Positions 15,833 to 25,154 of a DNA stretch of 41,737 bases are shown piece by piece. The stretch lies in the NCBI GenBank assembly GCA_934202525.1, contig CAKPYB010000028.1, forward strand, positions 1-41,737. The letters are read 5' to 3'. The DNA comes from an uncultured Prevotella sp. Lineage in GTDB: Bacteria > Bacteroidota > Bacteroidia > Bacteroidales > Bacteroidaceae. Position 1 is the stretch's first letter. Each line of letters begins with the position of its first letter. The notes under the pieces were generated by a model. That model ran no database searches, was not told the origin of the DNA, and saw only the letters and a list, made by a program, of their open reading frames with translations. The position numbers and the translations under genes are program-made.

Positions 15833-16651
15833 ATGAATCATCTTCCATACCGTGCCATCGCCCTTGATCTGGATGGCACCCTGACCAACCACGACAAGGT
15901 GGTTACCCCGAAAACCCGCGAAGCGCTGCTCCAGGCAGAAGCCGAGGGTGTTGTTATCATCCTTGCTTCAGGCAGACCAACCTACGGCATCGAACCGGTG
16001 GCTGAATGTCTGGAACTGGATAAGCGAGGCGGCTATATCCTATCCTATAATGGTGGCAACATCGTGAATGCCAAGACTGGTGAAAAACTCTTCGCCCAGT
16101 TCCTGCCAGATGAGGTGATACCTATATTATATAGGTACGCGAAGGAGAAGAATCATGCCCTTCTGGGCTACGCCGGCAACGAGATTATCACCGAAATGCC
16201 CGACGACCAGTATGTGAAGGAAGAGTCGCGCATCAACAAGATGAACATCCGAAAGGTAGAAAACCTGTTCGAAGCCTTGGAGCCTCACCCAACCAAGCTC
16301 CTCATGACAGGCGACCCGGCAGATATGCTCAAGGCAGAAAACGAACTTTCAGAGATCCTGGGCGACAGGATGGATATCTTCCGCTCAGCCCCATTCTTCC
16401 TGGAACTGGTTCCTAAAGGCATCGACAAGGCTAAGTCCCTGCTCCGCCTTCTGTCGAAAATCAATCTCACCCCAGCCGATATGATTGCTTTCGGAGATGG
16501 CTACAACGACCTGAGCATGCTGAAACTGGCAGGCATGGGTGTAGCCATGCAGAATGCAGCACCAGAGGTTAGAGCCGAAGCCGACTACATCACGCTTTCC
16601 AACGAAGAAGATGGCGTAGCTGCTGCTTTGGAACATTTCAGAGAAAGGTAA
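15833..16651 (+). CDS. Cof-type HAD-IIB sugar/flavin phosphatase
   Basis: A 272-residue cytoplasmic HAD phosphatase of the Cof/YidA group, which acts on sugar phosphates, FMN or similar small phosphates. Motif I is IALDLDGTLTN (Asp12 nucleophile, Asp14). Motif II is the Ser of ILASGRPTYG. Motif III is the Lys in PKGIDKAKSL, and motif IV is FGDGYNDLSMLKLAG followed by GVAMQNA. The C2-type cap lies between residues of about 85 and 190. It is transcribed divergently from GH127 and ends in a long inverted repeat shared with the convergent GH97 gene. The substrate cannot be told from sequence. Confidence 0.9.
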   Translation: MNHLPYRAIALDLDGTLTNHDKVVTPKTREALLQAEAEGVVIILASGRPTYGIEPVAECLELDKRGGYILSYNGGNIVNAKTGEKLFAQFLPDEVIPILYRYAKEKNHALLGYAGNEIITEMPDDQYVKEESRINKMNIRKVENLFEALEPHPTKLLMTGDPADMLKAENELSEILGDRMDIFRSAPFFLELVPKGIDKAKSLLRLLSKINLTPADMIAFGDGYNDLSMLKLAGMGVAMQNAAPEVRAEADYITLSNEEDGVAAALEHFRER

Positions 16652-16667
16652 AAAAGCTTTTTAAAAG

Positions 16668-16757
16668 TAAAAAGGTAAAAAAGTAAAAAGGTAAAAAGAA
16701 ACTAGGGAGATGATACCCCGCTAGGCTTTTTTACCTTTTTACTTTTTTACCTTTTTA
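16668..16757. terminator. Convergent bidirectional terminator with 30-bp perfect arms
   Basis: Arms 16668-16697 and 16728-16757 are perfect complements made of repeated AAAAAGGTAAA / AAAAGTAAA blocks, so each arm gives a T-rich tail for the opposite transcript. The right arm contains the TAA stop of the GH97 gene (16755-16757). The Cof gene ends in the same GAAAGGTAA string as GH97. Confidence 0.75.
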
Positions 16758-18716
16758 CCTTTCAAGAATCAGTCCACCCTTAGGCTGCATTTCCACTTTC
16801 AGGTTACCCTTCTTATCCACCTTTACGGTCTTCATCTGAGAAACAGGCCAGAGTGCCTTCTTGTCCTTGCTGGCTGTTTCATAATAATAGGTAACGCTCT
16901 TGCCGGCAAGCATTGGCAAATTCAGGGTGAGTTTCATCACCTCATCGGTGCCATTCAAACCAGCCACATACCATTTATCACCATGGCGACGGGCAACAAC
17001 TGCGTATTTTCCAGGATAACCGGCGATGAACTTTGTCTCATCCCAGGTAGTAGGAACGCTCTTCAGGAAATCAATCTCGTGCTGAGGAAGCTCAGAGAGA
17101 TTGTTCGGATAGATGGCGATACACTGGATGGCAGCCTGGTTCATGATAGCAGAAGCCATCTCGAAAACATCGGTGGTATAACGGCGATGACGACTCTTGT
17201 TATCCTTGGAGAGATACTTGTTCATGATGGTACCACCCCAATCCATCGCTCCCACGGCATTGCGGCAGAATGGATGCATGGTCAGCTCAAAACCCTCCTG
17301 CTTGGCATGATAATCAGAGAAGAATACATTCTCTGAAGCCAGGACAGCCTCGCTGGATACATAGTTAGGATACATGCGTTCCCAACCTCTAGGCAGGGTG
17401 CAGCCATGGAAGATAACCTGAATGCCGTAATCATTGGCATCGCTGAGGATGTCTTCATACTGCTGCATGGTGTGCTGCTTGTCGCCACCGAAGAAATCTA
17501 CCTTGATACCCTTGATGCCGATGCTCTTCATCCAAGCCATCTCCTTCTTTCTAGCCACGATGTTATCCATGATGCCACGAGGTCCCTGAGGTGCATCGTT
17601 TGCCACACCATTGGAATTATACCAGAGCATCAGACTCACATTCTTGCTCTGCGCATACTTGCTCAACTCTGCTATCTTGTCTCTACCAATCTGGGTATCC
17701 CAGAGCGCATCAACCAGCACATATTCATATCCCATGGTAGCAGCCAGGTCGATGAACTGCTTCTGGTCGTTATAGTTGCAGGAGCCATCCTGCCAGATGA
17801 GCCAGCTCCAGGCATATTTTCCCACACCATACTTCTGGGATGCCTCATAGCGAGGCTCTACTACATCATAAGGGATGGTGGTCTCTACCAGAGGCTTCAG
17901 ATCAGAACCCACGGTGATGGTGCGCCATGGAGTGGAACCCGGAAGAATGAAAGCTGCCGATGTAGAACCGATGCCATCAGCCTCCTTCTCCATAGGGAAG
18001 GCTATCTGATAACCCTTTGCAGCATCGTAATCGCTGATGTGACAACCCGGATAGTTGCCGTGAGTACCGGTTTCGCTAACCAATACCCAGCCATCGCCGC
18101 CTACCTTGAAGAGGCATGGGAAGGTATAGCCATGGCCATAACCCGACTTGGCTGTAAGAGGCTGATCCACCTTATAATCTTCTTCATAACTTGGTTTGGT
18201 ACGGGCAAAACCGATGAGCGGATCCGACTGTGGACAAAGGTAAGTAGTAGTTACCTTCGGCAGATTGAAAGCAGTCTTCTCTTCATTCACGATGAGATGC
18301 TGAGCCTTCAGCTGATCAAAAGTATAACGGAAAGCCACATCGTTGTTGCTCACATTGAAGGTAACCGTAATTGGCTGCTTCTTACCGTTGATGTATGTCA
18401 CGTTGAGCTGGTTGGCATGATAATCTACATGCGAAACCTTGGCGGTGCGAAGGTCATAGCTCTTCTCCACCTTTGCTTCCTTCTTATTCTGATAGGTCAA
18501 GCCCTGACTGAAATCGCCCACATTGGCAAGGAGTCCGAGCTGTGATTCTTCCATCATTCGCTTGCCAGCATAGTCGATGGAATAATAGAGTTTGCCATCG
18601 CGGTCTTCTACCACGACATTCAACTTACCGTCAGGAGAGCTGACAGTATTCTTCTCTGCGTATGCACCGATGCTCGCCATCAATGCCAGCGCTACTGCTA
18701 AAACATTTTTCTTCAT
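16755..18716 (-). CDS. GH97 glycosidase, probably retaining (alpha-galactosidase-type)
   Basis: A 653-residue secreted glycoside hydrolase of family 97, the SusB family. The signal peptide is MKKNVLAVALALMASIGAYA. The N-terminal beta-sandwich (to about 280) is followed by a TIM barrel with WSWLIWQDGSCNYNDQKQF and LVDALWD, and then a small C-terminal beta domain. Family 97 contains inverting glucosidases with a Glu base and retaining galactosidases with an Asp nucleophile. Here Asp407 in IKVDFFGGD fits the nucleophile of the retaining group, and Glu456 or Glu462 in the SSEAVLASENV stretch fits its acid/base. Alpha-galactoside is therefore the more likely substrate. The gene is not next to any SusC/D. 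The promoter at 18775-18805 is close to consensus. Confidence 0.9.
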   Translation of the reverse strand: MKKNVLAVALALMASIGAYAEKNTVSSPDGKLNVVVEDRDGKLYYSIDYAGKRMMEESQLGLLANVGDFSQGLTYQNKKEAKVEKSYDLRTAKVSHVDYHANQLNVTYINGKKQPITVTFNVSNNDVAFRYTFDQLKAQHLIVNEEKTAFNLPKVTTTYLCPQSDPLIGFARTKPSYEEDYKVDQPLTAKSGYGHGYTFPCLFKVGGDGWVLVSETGTHGNYPGCHISDYDAAKGYQIAFPMEKEADGIGSTSAAFILPGSTPWRTITVGSDLKPLVETTIPYDVVEPRYEASQKYGVGKYAWSWLIWQDGSCNYNDQKQFIDLAATMGYEYVLVDALWDTQIGRDKIAELSKYAQSKNVSLMLWYNSNGVANDAPQGPRGIMDNIVARKKEMAWMKSIGIKGIKVDFFGGDKQHTMQQYEDILSDANDYGIQVIFHGCTLPRGWERMYPNYVSSEAVLASENVFFSDYHAKQEGFELTMHPFCRNAVGAMDWGGTIMNKYLSKDNKSRHRRYTTDVFEMASAIMNQAAIQCIAIYPNNLSELPQHEIDFLKSVPTTWDETKFIAGYPGKYAVVARRHGDKWYVAGLNGTDEVMKLTLNLPMLAGKSVTYYYETASKDKKALWPVSQMKTVKVDKKGNLKVEMQPKGGLILER

Positions 18717-18774
18717 TTCCAGATAAAAGTAAATAGTTTATTTGTTACTATGTTTTTATGCTTAATTACATCGG

Positions 18775-18805
18775 CAAAGTTAAGCAATATTATCGAATAA
18801 ACAAA
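18775..18805 (-). promoter_or_regulatory. Promoter for GH97
   Basis: On the - strand TTTG (18802-18805) is followed after 19 bp by TAACTTTG (18775-18782), an exact match to the Bacteroidota consensus and spacing. Confidence 0.75.
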
Positions 18806-18820
18806 AATTAAACCGAATTA

Positions 18821-18852
18821 TTTTGTATTTTCTTCAAATAATCGTAACTTTG
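18821..18852 (+). promoter_or_regulatory. Promoter for threonine ammonia-lyase
   Basis: TTTTG (18821-18825), 19 bp, then TAACTTTG (18845-18852), 31 bp before the ATG. The -7 box has the same sequence as that of the divergent GH97 promoter. Confidence 0.75.
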
Positions 18853-18883
18853 CACGAAATAAACTATACACATATCAGCAGTT

Positions 18884-20083
18884 ATGTTACAACTTGACAA
18901 TTTCTATAAGGCTCGCTTCGTGCTGAGCAAGGTAATAAGAAAGACTGAGCTGGTTCACACGCCAAGAATCAACCCAGAGAGTGATGTTTATTTGAAGCCA
19001 GAGTGCTTGCAGAAGACCGGTTCGTTTAAGATTCGTGGTGCTTACTATAAGATTTCACAACTCACCGATGAAGAGAAGACGAAGGGTGTGATAGCCTGTT
19101 CTGCGGGCAACCATGCACAGGGTGTAGCGCTGGGAGCTACAGCCATGGGTGTTAAGAGCCTTATCTGTCTGCCTGAAGGTGCTCCTATCTCTAAGGTAGA
19201 AGCCACCAAGCGACTGGGTGCTGAAGTCTGTCTGGTACCTGGCGTCTACGATGATGCCTACCAGAAGGCGCTGGAACTGAAAGATGAGCATGGCTACACC
19301 TTCGTACATCCTTTCGATGATGAGAATGTCATCGCCGGACAGGGCACCATCGGTCTGGAGATTCTCGACCAGTTGCCAGATGTAGAAGCTGTCGTCGTTC
19401 CTGTAGGTGGAGGCGGACTTATCTCTGGTGTAGCCTTTGCCATCAAGTCGCTGAATCCTAACGTCAAGGTATATGGTGTTCAGGCAGAAGGAGCAGCAAG
19501 TATGGTACAGAGTCTGCACGATCATAAACAGGAAAAGTTGCCTTCTGTAGCAACCGTAGCCGATGGTATTGCCGTAAAGGAACCGGGCAAGATTACTTTT
19601 GAAACCTGCTCCAACTATGTTGACGAAATCGTAACCGTGAGCGAGGATGAGATTTGTGCAGCCATTCTGAAACTCATAGAGAGTGAGAAGATGGTAGCCG
19701 AAGGTGCCGGTGCGGCCAGCGTGGCAGCCGTGATGTATAACAAGATTCCGGTGAAGGGCAAGAAAACCATCTGCGTGGTAAGCGGCGGTAATATCGACGT
19801 AACCATCCTGAACCGCGTCATCACCCGTGGTCTTGCCAAGAGCGGCCGTCTCTGCACCATCGAGATGGAGCTGGATGACAAACCGGGCGAATTGGTAGAG
19901 GTTTGCTCTGTCATCGCCGGATTGGGTGGCAACATCACCGGTGTTCACCACGACCGTTCTGCCAACCGCAACAAGGTGAATGCCTGCGTGCTCCGCCTCA
20001 CCATGGAGACTCGCGACGAGGAACACGTAAAAGAAATCAAGGAGGCTTTGGAATCAAAGGGATTTCATCTCTGGATAGTATAA
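18884..20083 (+). CDS. ilvA: Threonine ammonia-lyase (threonine deaminase), medium form
   Basis: A 399-residue PLP enzyme that converts threonine to 2-oxobutanoate, the first step toward isoleucine, in the cytoplasm. Lys49 in KTGSFKIRGAYYK is the PLP-binding lysine, ACSAGNHAQGVA and the glycine loop VVPVGGGGLISGVAFAI hold the cofactor phosphate, and SGGNID lies near the end of the catalytic domain. A single ACT-like regulatory domain occupies about residues 325-399 (CTIEMELDDKPGELVEV and ITGVHHDRS), as in the medium form of the family. The other branched-chain genes are not in the window. It has its own near-consensus promoter and a strong terminator, so it is transcribed alone. Confidence 0.94.
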   Translation: MLQLDNFYKARFVLSKVIRKTELVHTPRINPESDVYLKPECLQKTGSFKIRGAYYKISQLTDEEKTKGVIACSAGNHAQGVALGATAMGVKSLICLPEGAPISKVEATKRLGAEVCLVPGVYDDAYQKALELKDEHGYTFVHPFDDENVIAGQGTIGLEILDQLPDVEAVVVPVGGGGLISGVAFAIKSLNPNVKVYGVQAEGAASMVQSLHDHKQEKLPSVATVADGIAVKEPGKITFETCSNYVDEIVTVSEDEICAAILKLIESEKMVAEGAGAASVAAVMYNKIPVKGKKTICVVSGGNIDVTILNRVITRGLAKSGRLCTIEMELDDKPGELVEVCSVIAGLGGNITGVHHDRSANRNKVNACVLRLTMETRDEEHVKEIKEALESKGFHLWIV

Positions 20084-20116
20084 CCATGCAGAGACTTACA
20101 AAAAGCCATAAAAAAT

Positions 20117-20160
20117 AAAAAGAGGGTGCGCCGTCAGTTGATAGCGCACCCTCTTTTTTT
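20117..20160. terminator. Rho-independent terminator after ilvA
   Basis: GC-rich perfect arms AGAGGGTGCGC (20121-20131) and GCGCACCCTCT (20144-20154) enclose a 12-base loop. The arms are flanked by A's on the left and seven T's on the right, so it can also stop transcripts of the convergent GH3 gene. Confidence 0.88.
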
Positions 20161-20222
20161 ATCTCATTAAGTTCTTTATTACCATCAAGCTCTTTTATTA
20201 TTGAACTTGATCTTTAATAGAA

Positions 20223-22568
20223 CTACTTTACTTCCTTGAGCAAGCAAGGGCGAACCTTCTCGGTTACACCAGCTTCCTCAGTAATCACGGTAGTGAGAGG
20301 CTTGAGATCGGCAGCATTCTTTGCCACCATCACCTTGTAATTACCAGCCTCAACCTGCCACTGACTATCAACCTCATTGAAAGAAGCCAGGTTCTTGTAT
20401 GGGATGTCGATAGTAACAGTCTCCGACTCACCAGGCTGCAATTTCTTAGTCTTGGCGAAACCACGGAGTTCCTTGGCTGGTTTATCCATATCCTTGCCAG
20501 GAGCAGCCACATATACCTGAACCACTTCCTTACCAGCTACCTTACCAGCATTCTTCACTGTCACCTGAACCTTGATATTGCCCTGTGCATCCTTCGTTAC
20601 CGCAGGTTTGCCATACTTAAAGGTAGTATAGCTCATACCATAACCAAAAGGATAAGATACAGGCACATTCTTAGTCTGGTAATAACGATAACCTACATAA
20701 ACACCATCATTATACTCGGTGTAATCCACATTCTTCACATCACCCTTGCTACCGATGCCCTTGCCCATAAACATACCAAGCACATCGTCAACCTTGACAG
20801 TCTCAGGGTTAGGGAAATCAGCCTTAGAAGGAACGTCGTTATAACTTACAGGCCATGTCATAGGAAGACGACCAGAAGGATTCTCCTTACCCGACAAGAT
20901 GTCGGCAACACAGTTACCACCCTCCTGACCAGGCAGCCAAGACAACAATACAGCATCAGGACCACCAATCCAACTCTTGGTCTCAACAACGCCACAAACA
21001 TTCAAGATGACAACCACCTTCTTACCAGCCTTATGGAAAGCGTTGCAAACGCCAGAAATCATATCCTTCTCCTCCTTGGTGAGATTGAAGCTATCAGAAA
21101 TCTTGCGATCCAAGAACTCACCAGACGACTTACCAATAGTGATGATTGCCATATCGTTGTTCTTGACGGCAGCAGACATATTCAATTCAGCAAGGCTCAT
21201 CTCTGGGATGAAGTGACCAGGCAAGAAAGCCTCCAAAGGATTCTTTGGCTTTGGCAAGTTTGCCTTTGCCTTTGGAGCATACTCTATGTATGCCTTCTGG
21301 ATGTCGCCATCCACCTGATAGCCAGCATTCTTCAAACCATCCAACAAGCTTACCACATAAGCATGGTTAACATTGCCAGAACCAGTACCACCAGCTATGA
21401 AATCATAAGAAGTATTGCCGAAGAGGGCAATGTTCTTAATCTTCTGAACGAGTGGCAATACATTCTTGTTGTTCTTCAACAACACCATTCCCTCGGTAGC
21501 GGCATTGCGAGCCACCAAAGCATGTCCCTTCAAATCAGGGTTGTTGTCGGCAACATACTGCTTGAAACGAGGAGTCTGCATGATATACTCCAAGATATGG
21601 CGTACATTGCGGTCGAGGATTTCCATCGACAGGCGACCATTGAGCACAGCCTTGCGAATCTCCTTCACCTGGTCTGCCTTACCTGGCATCAACAGGTCGT
21701 TACCCGCTTCCATCTGGGCAGCTGCGCTAATACCACCAAACCAGTCGGTCATCACCATACCCTTGAATCCCCACTCATGGCGAAGAATCTCTGTTATCAA
21801 GTCACAACGCTCGCTAGACATCGTACCATTGATGAGATTGTAAGAAGTCATCACCGTCCAAGGCTGAGCCTCCTTGATAACGATTTCGAAAGGTTTCAAG
21901 TAAATCTCACGGAAAGTACGTGGATTACCGATAACATTGTTACGAGTACGATTGGTCTCCTGGTTGTTCAGTGCGAAGTGCTTCAACGAAGTACCGACAT
22001 CGTTGCTCTCGATACCATTCACCATAGCAGCACAAATGGTACCAGCCAACAATGGATCTTCTGAATAATACTCAAAGTTACGACCACAAAGAGGATTACG
22101 CATAATATTGGTAGCAGGTGCCAACAAGACATCTACGCCATAATGCTTCACCTCGTCTCCCATAGAGGTACCTACGGAATACACCAAGTCTTTGTTCCAG
22201 GTAGAGCTCATCACAGTAGCCACAGGGAAGTGGGTACAGTAGAATGTCTTGTCGGTATTCTTGCGCTTAGGGTCGATACGAAGACCTGCAGGGCCATCGG
22301 CTACAACCGTAGCAGGAATGCCCAGACGCTCAATACCATTTACCTGACCTGCGGCACCCTGTACCAACTGACCTTGGTTACCAATGGTAGCCTCCATCTG
22401 GCTCTCATACTTACCCGAAGAACCTACCACCAACTGAATCTTCTCATCGAGGGTCATCGCATTGATGACATCCTGGATAGGAGACACACCCAACTTTGGG
22501 TTCTGTGCTTGCACTACGAAAGTCGCAGAAAAAAGCACACATGAAGAAACTAAAATTTGTTTTATCAT
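20223..22568 (-). CDS. GH3 beta-glycosidase (beta-glucosidase/beta-xylosidase type), secreted
   Basis: A 781-residue family 3 glycosidase that removes terminal beta-linked sugars from oligosaccharides, probably in the periplasm. The signal peptide is MIKQILVSSCVLFSATFVVQA. The N-terminal TIM barrel carries the substrate motifs ADGPAGLRI and SLKHFALNNQETNR and the nucleophile Asp275 in GMVMTDWFGG. The (alpha/beta)6 sandwich follows at about 370-620, and a fibronectin-III-like domain forms the C-terminus (PAKELRGFAKT, LQPGESETV). The acid/base Glu of family 3 is not placed with confidence. It is the last gene of the SusC/D operon, 47 bp after the first esterase gene. Beta-glucosidase and beta-xylosidase cannot be separated by eye. 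Confidence 0.92.
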   Translation of the reverse strand: MIKQILVSSCVLFSATFVVQAQNPKLGVSPIQDVINAMTLDEKIQLVVGSSGKYESQMEATIGNQGQLVQGAAGQVNGIERLGIPATVVADGPAGLRIDPKRKNTDKTFYCTHFPVATVMSSTWNKDLVYSVGTSMGDEVKHYGVDVLLAPATNIMRNPLCGRNFEYYSEDPLLAGTICAAMVNGIESNDVGTSLKHFALNNQETNRTRNNVIGNPRTFREIYLKPFEIVIKEAQPWTVMTSYNLINGTMSSERCDLITEILRHEWGFKGMVMTDWFGGISAAAQMEAGNDLLMPGKADQVKEIRKAVLNGRLSMEILDRNVRHILEYIMQTPRFKQYVADNNPDLKGHALVARNAATEGMVLLKNNKNVLPLVQKIKNIALFGNTSYDFIAGGTGSGNVNHAYVVSLLDGLKNAGYQVDGDIQKAYIEYAPKAKANLPKPKNPLEAFLPGHFIPEMSLAELNMSAAVKNNDMAIITIGKSSGEFLDRKISDSFNLTKEEKDMISGVCNAFHKAGKKVVVILNVCGVVETKSWIGGPDAVLLSWLPGQEGGNCVADILSGKENPSGRLPMTWPVSYNDVPSKADFPNPETVKVDDVLGMFMGKGIGSKGDVKNVDYTEYNDGVYVGYRYYQTKNVPVSYPFGYGMSYTTFKYGKPAVTKDAQGNIKVQVTVKNAGKVAGKEVVQVYVAAPGKDMDKPAKELRGFAKTKKLQPGESETVTIDIPYKNLASFNEVDSQWQVEAGNYKVMVAKNAADLKPLTTVITEEAGVTEKVRPCLLKEVK

Positions 22569-22615
22569 TGTCTATACCTTATTTTATTAAACTATTACTT
22601 GAAAAAGTTATTTTA

Positions 22616-23842
22616 TCATTTGAAAATCTTCTGTGCGAACTCGGTAAGATACACACGCCAATTACGCCAGATGTGTCCACCCTCCGTCTCCAAATAGGTA
22701 TATTTATAACCCTTCTCATCGAAGTAGCGACGCAAGTCTGCACTGCTCTTGTAGAGGAAATCGGTCTTACCCATACCAATCCAATACAACTTTGGCTTGT
22801 TCTTAAACAGAGTAGCCAACTGAGTCTTAGCCTCTTCATTACCCTGCAACTGCTTGTAGAAGTCACTACGGAAATCGCCAGTAGTACCCACATGCAAACC
22901 AGCAGAGAAGAGTCCGATGTAATCAAACTTGGTAGGGAAACGACGAGAGATATCGAAAGAATGACCACCGCCCATAGAGAGTCCACAGATGGCACGATGA
23001 GCCTTGTCTTTAGCAACCTTGTAGTGGCTCTCCACATAATTCATCACATCAGGGAAACTCTCATCCATAGTGGCAGCTGGCTTGGCACCTTGATAGCCAT
23101 AGAAAGAAGGAATGTATTGACCTGCTGACCACTCACCTGGAGCAGCCTGACAATTAGGATTGCCATTGGTCATCACTACGACCATAGGCTTAGCCTTACC
23201 TGTGGCAATCAAATTATCAAGAATATGCTGTGCACGTCCTAAAGTAGTCCAGGCATCCTCATCGCCACCAGCGCCATGGAGCAGATAGAGAACAGGATAA
23301 TCCTTGCCCTTGTCATAACCTGCTGGAGTATAGACCGTCATACGGCGCTGCATCTTGAGCGTAGGACTATCATACCATACCTTAGACACGTTTCCGTGAG
23401 GCACTTCGTTAACGGTATAGAGGTCACCACAATCACCTTTCTTGTCTGAAAGAATGAATATATTGGTTTCTGAGGTAATATCACGAGTGATATACACGCT
23501 TCCCGGGTCAACGATCTTCACTCCATCCAAAAGTAAATTGTAAGAATACAACTCAGGTGAAAGCATTTGGCTGGTAAAAGTCCAAACACCCTTTTCATCT
23601 TTTGTCATATCAGCTACTCCAGGAGCATCATACTTTCCCATTGGTGTATCAATGGTTTTCGGTGCCAGGAAATCACCAGTAACCTGCACCTTTTGGGCAT
23701 TAGGAGCCTTCAAGCGGAAAGTTACGGTATGATTGGCGTTCACCTCTGGTGAGATAACAGGAACATTGTCAAACAATGCCTGTTGGGCAAAACTGCCAAG
23801 ACTCATCAGCAAGGCAGTTGCCAAGAATGTAATTTTCTTCAT
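22616..23842 (-). CDS. Secreted CE1-type esterase with N-terminal E-set (CBM48-like) domain, copy A
   Basis: A 408-residue esterase of the esterase-D/carbohydrate esterase 1 type, a group that releases ferulate or acetate from xylan. A signal peptide ends near residue 20 (LGSFAQ). The N-terminal immunoglobulin-like domain, about 25-125, has VTFRLKAPNAQKVQVTGDF, as in CBM48-CE1 enzymes. The alpha/beta-hydrolase domain follows, with the oxyanion region YLLHGAGGDEDAW, nucleophile Ser289 in ICGLSMGGGHS, and likely Asp361 and His390 ([10 protein letters not shown]) completing the triad. It is paralogous to the next gene upstream, 77 bp away. Which ester it cleaves is not readable; feruloyl or acetyl groups on xylan are the expectation. 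Confidence 0.88.
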   Translation of the reverse strand: MKKITFLATALLMSLGSFAQQALFDNVPVISPEVNANHTVTFRLKAPNAQKVQVTGDFLAPKTIDTPMGKYDAPGVADMTKDEKGVWTFTSQMLSPELYSYNLLLDGVKIVDPGSVYITRDITSETNIFILSDKKGDCGDLYTVNEVPHGNVSKVWYDSPTLKMQRRMTVYTPAGYDKGKDYPVLYLLHGAGGDEDAWTTLGRAQHILDNLIATGKAKPMVVVMTNGNPNCQAAPGEWSAGQYIPSFYGYQGAKPAATMDESFPDVMNYVESHYKVAKDKAHRAICGLSMGGGHSFDISRRFPTKFDYIGLFSAGLHVGTTGDFRSDFYKQLQGNEEAKTQLATLFKNKPKLYWIGMGKTDFLYKSSADLRRYFDEKGYKYTYLETEGGHIWRNWRVYLTEFAQKIFK

Positions 23843-23919
23843 TGTTGTCTAATTTTGATAATTGTTAGTCTCATTCTATAGAAGGTCTCCTAAGATTTAG
23901 AAGACCTTCCTGGTAATTA

Positions 23920-25131
<1,212 letters not shown>

Positions 25132-25154
25132 TTAATGTTTTTAATTTCACTTTA

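Noticed and set aside
17406..18545. 379-codon open frame on the + strand inside GH97
   Set aside because: It is an antisense shadow of a well-supported gene.
21033..22064. 343-codon open frame on the + strand inside GH3
   Set aside because: It is an antisense shadow; the GH3 motifs are on the other strand.
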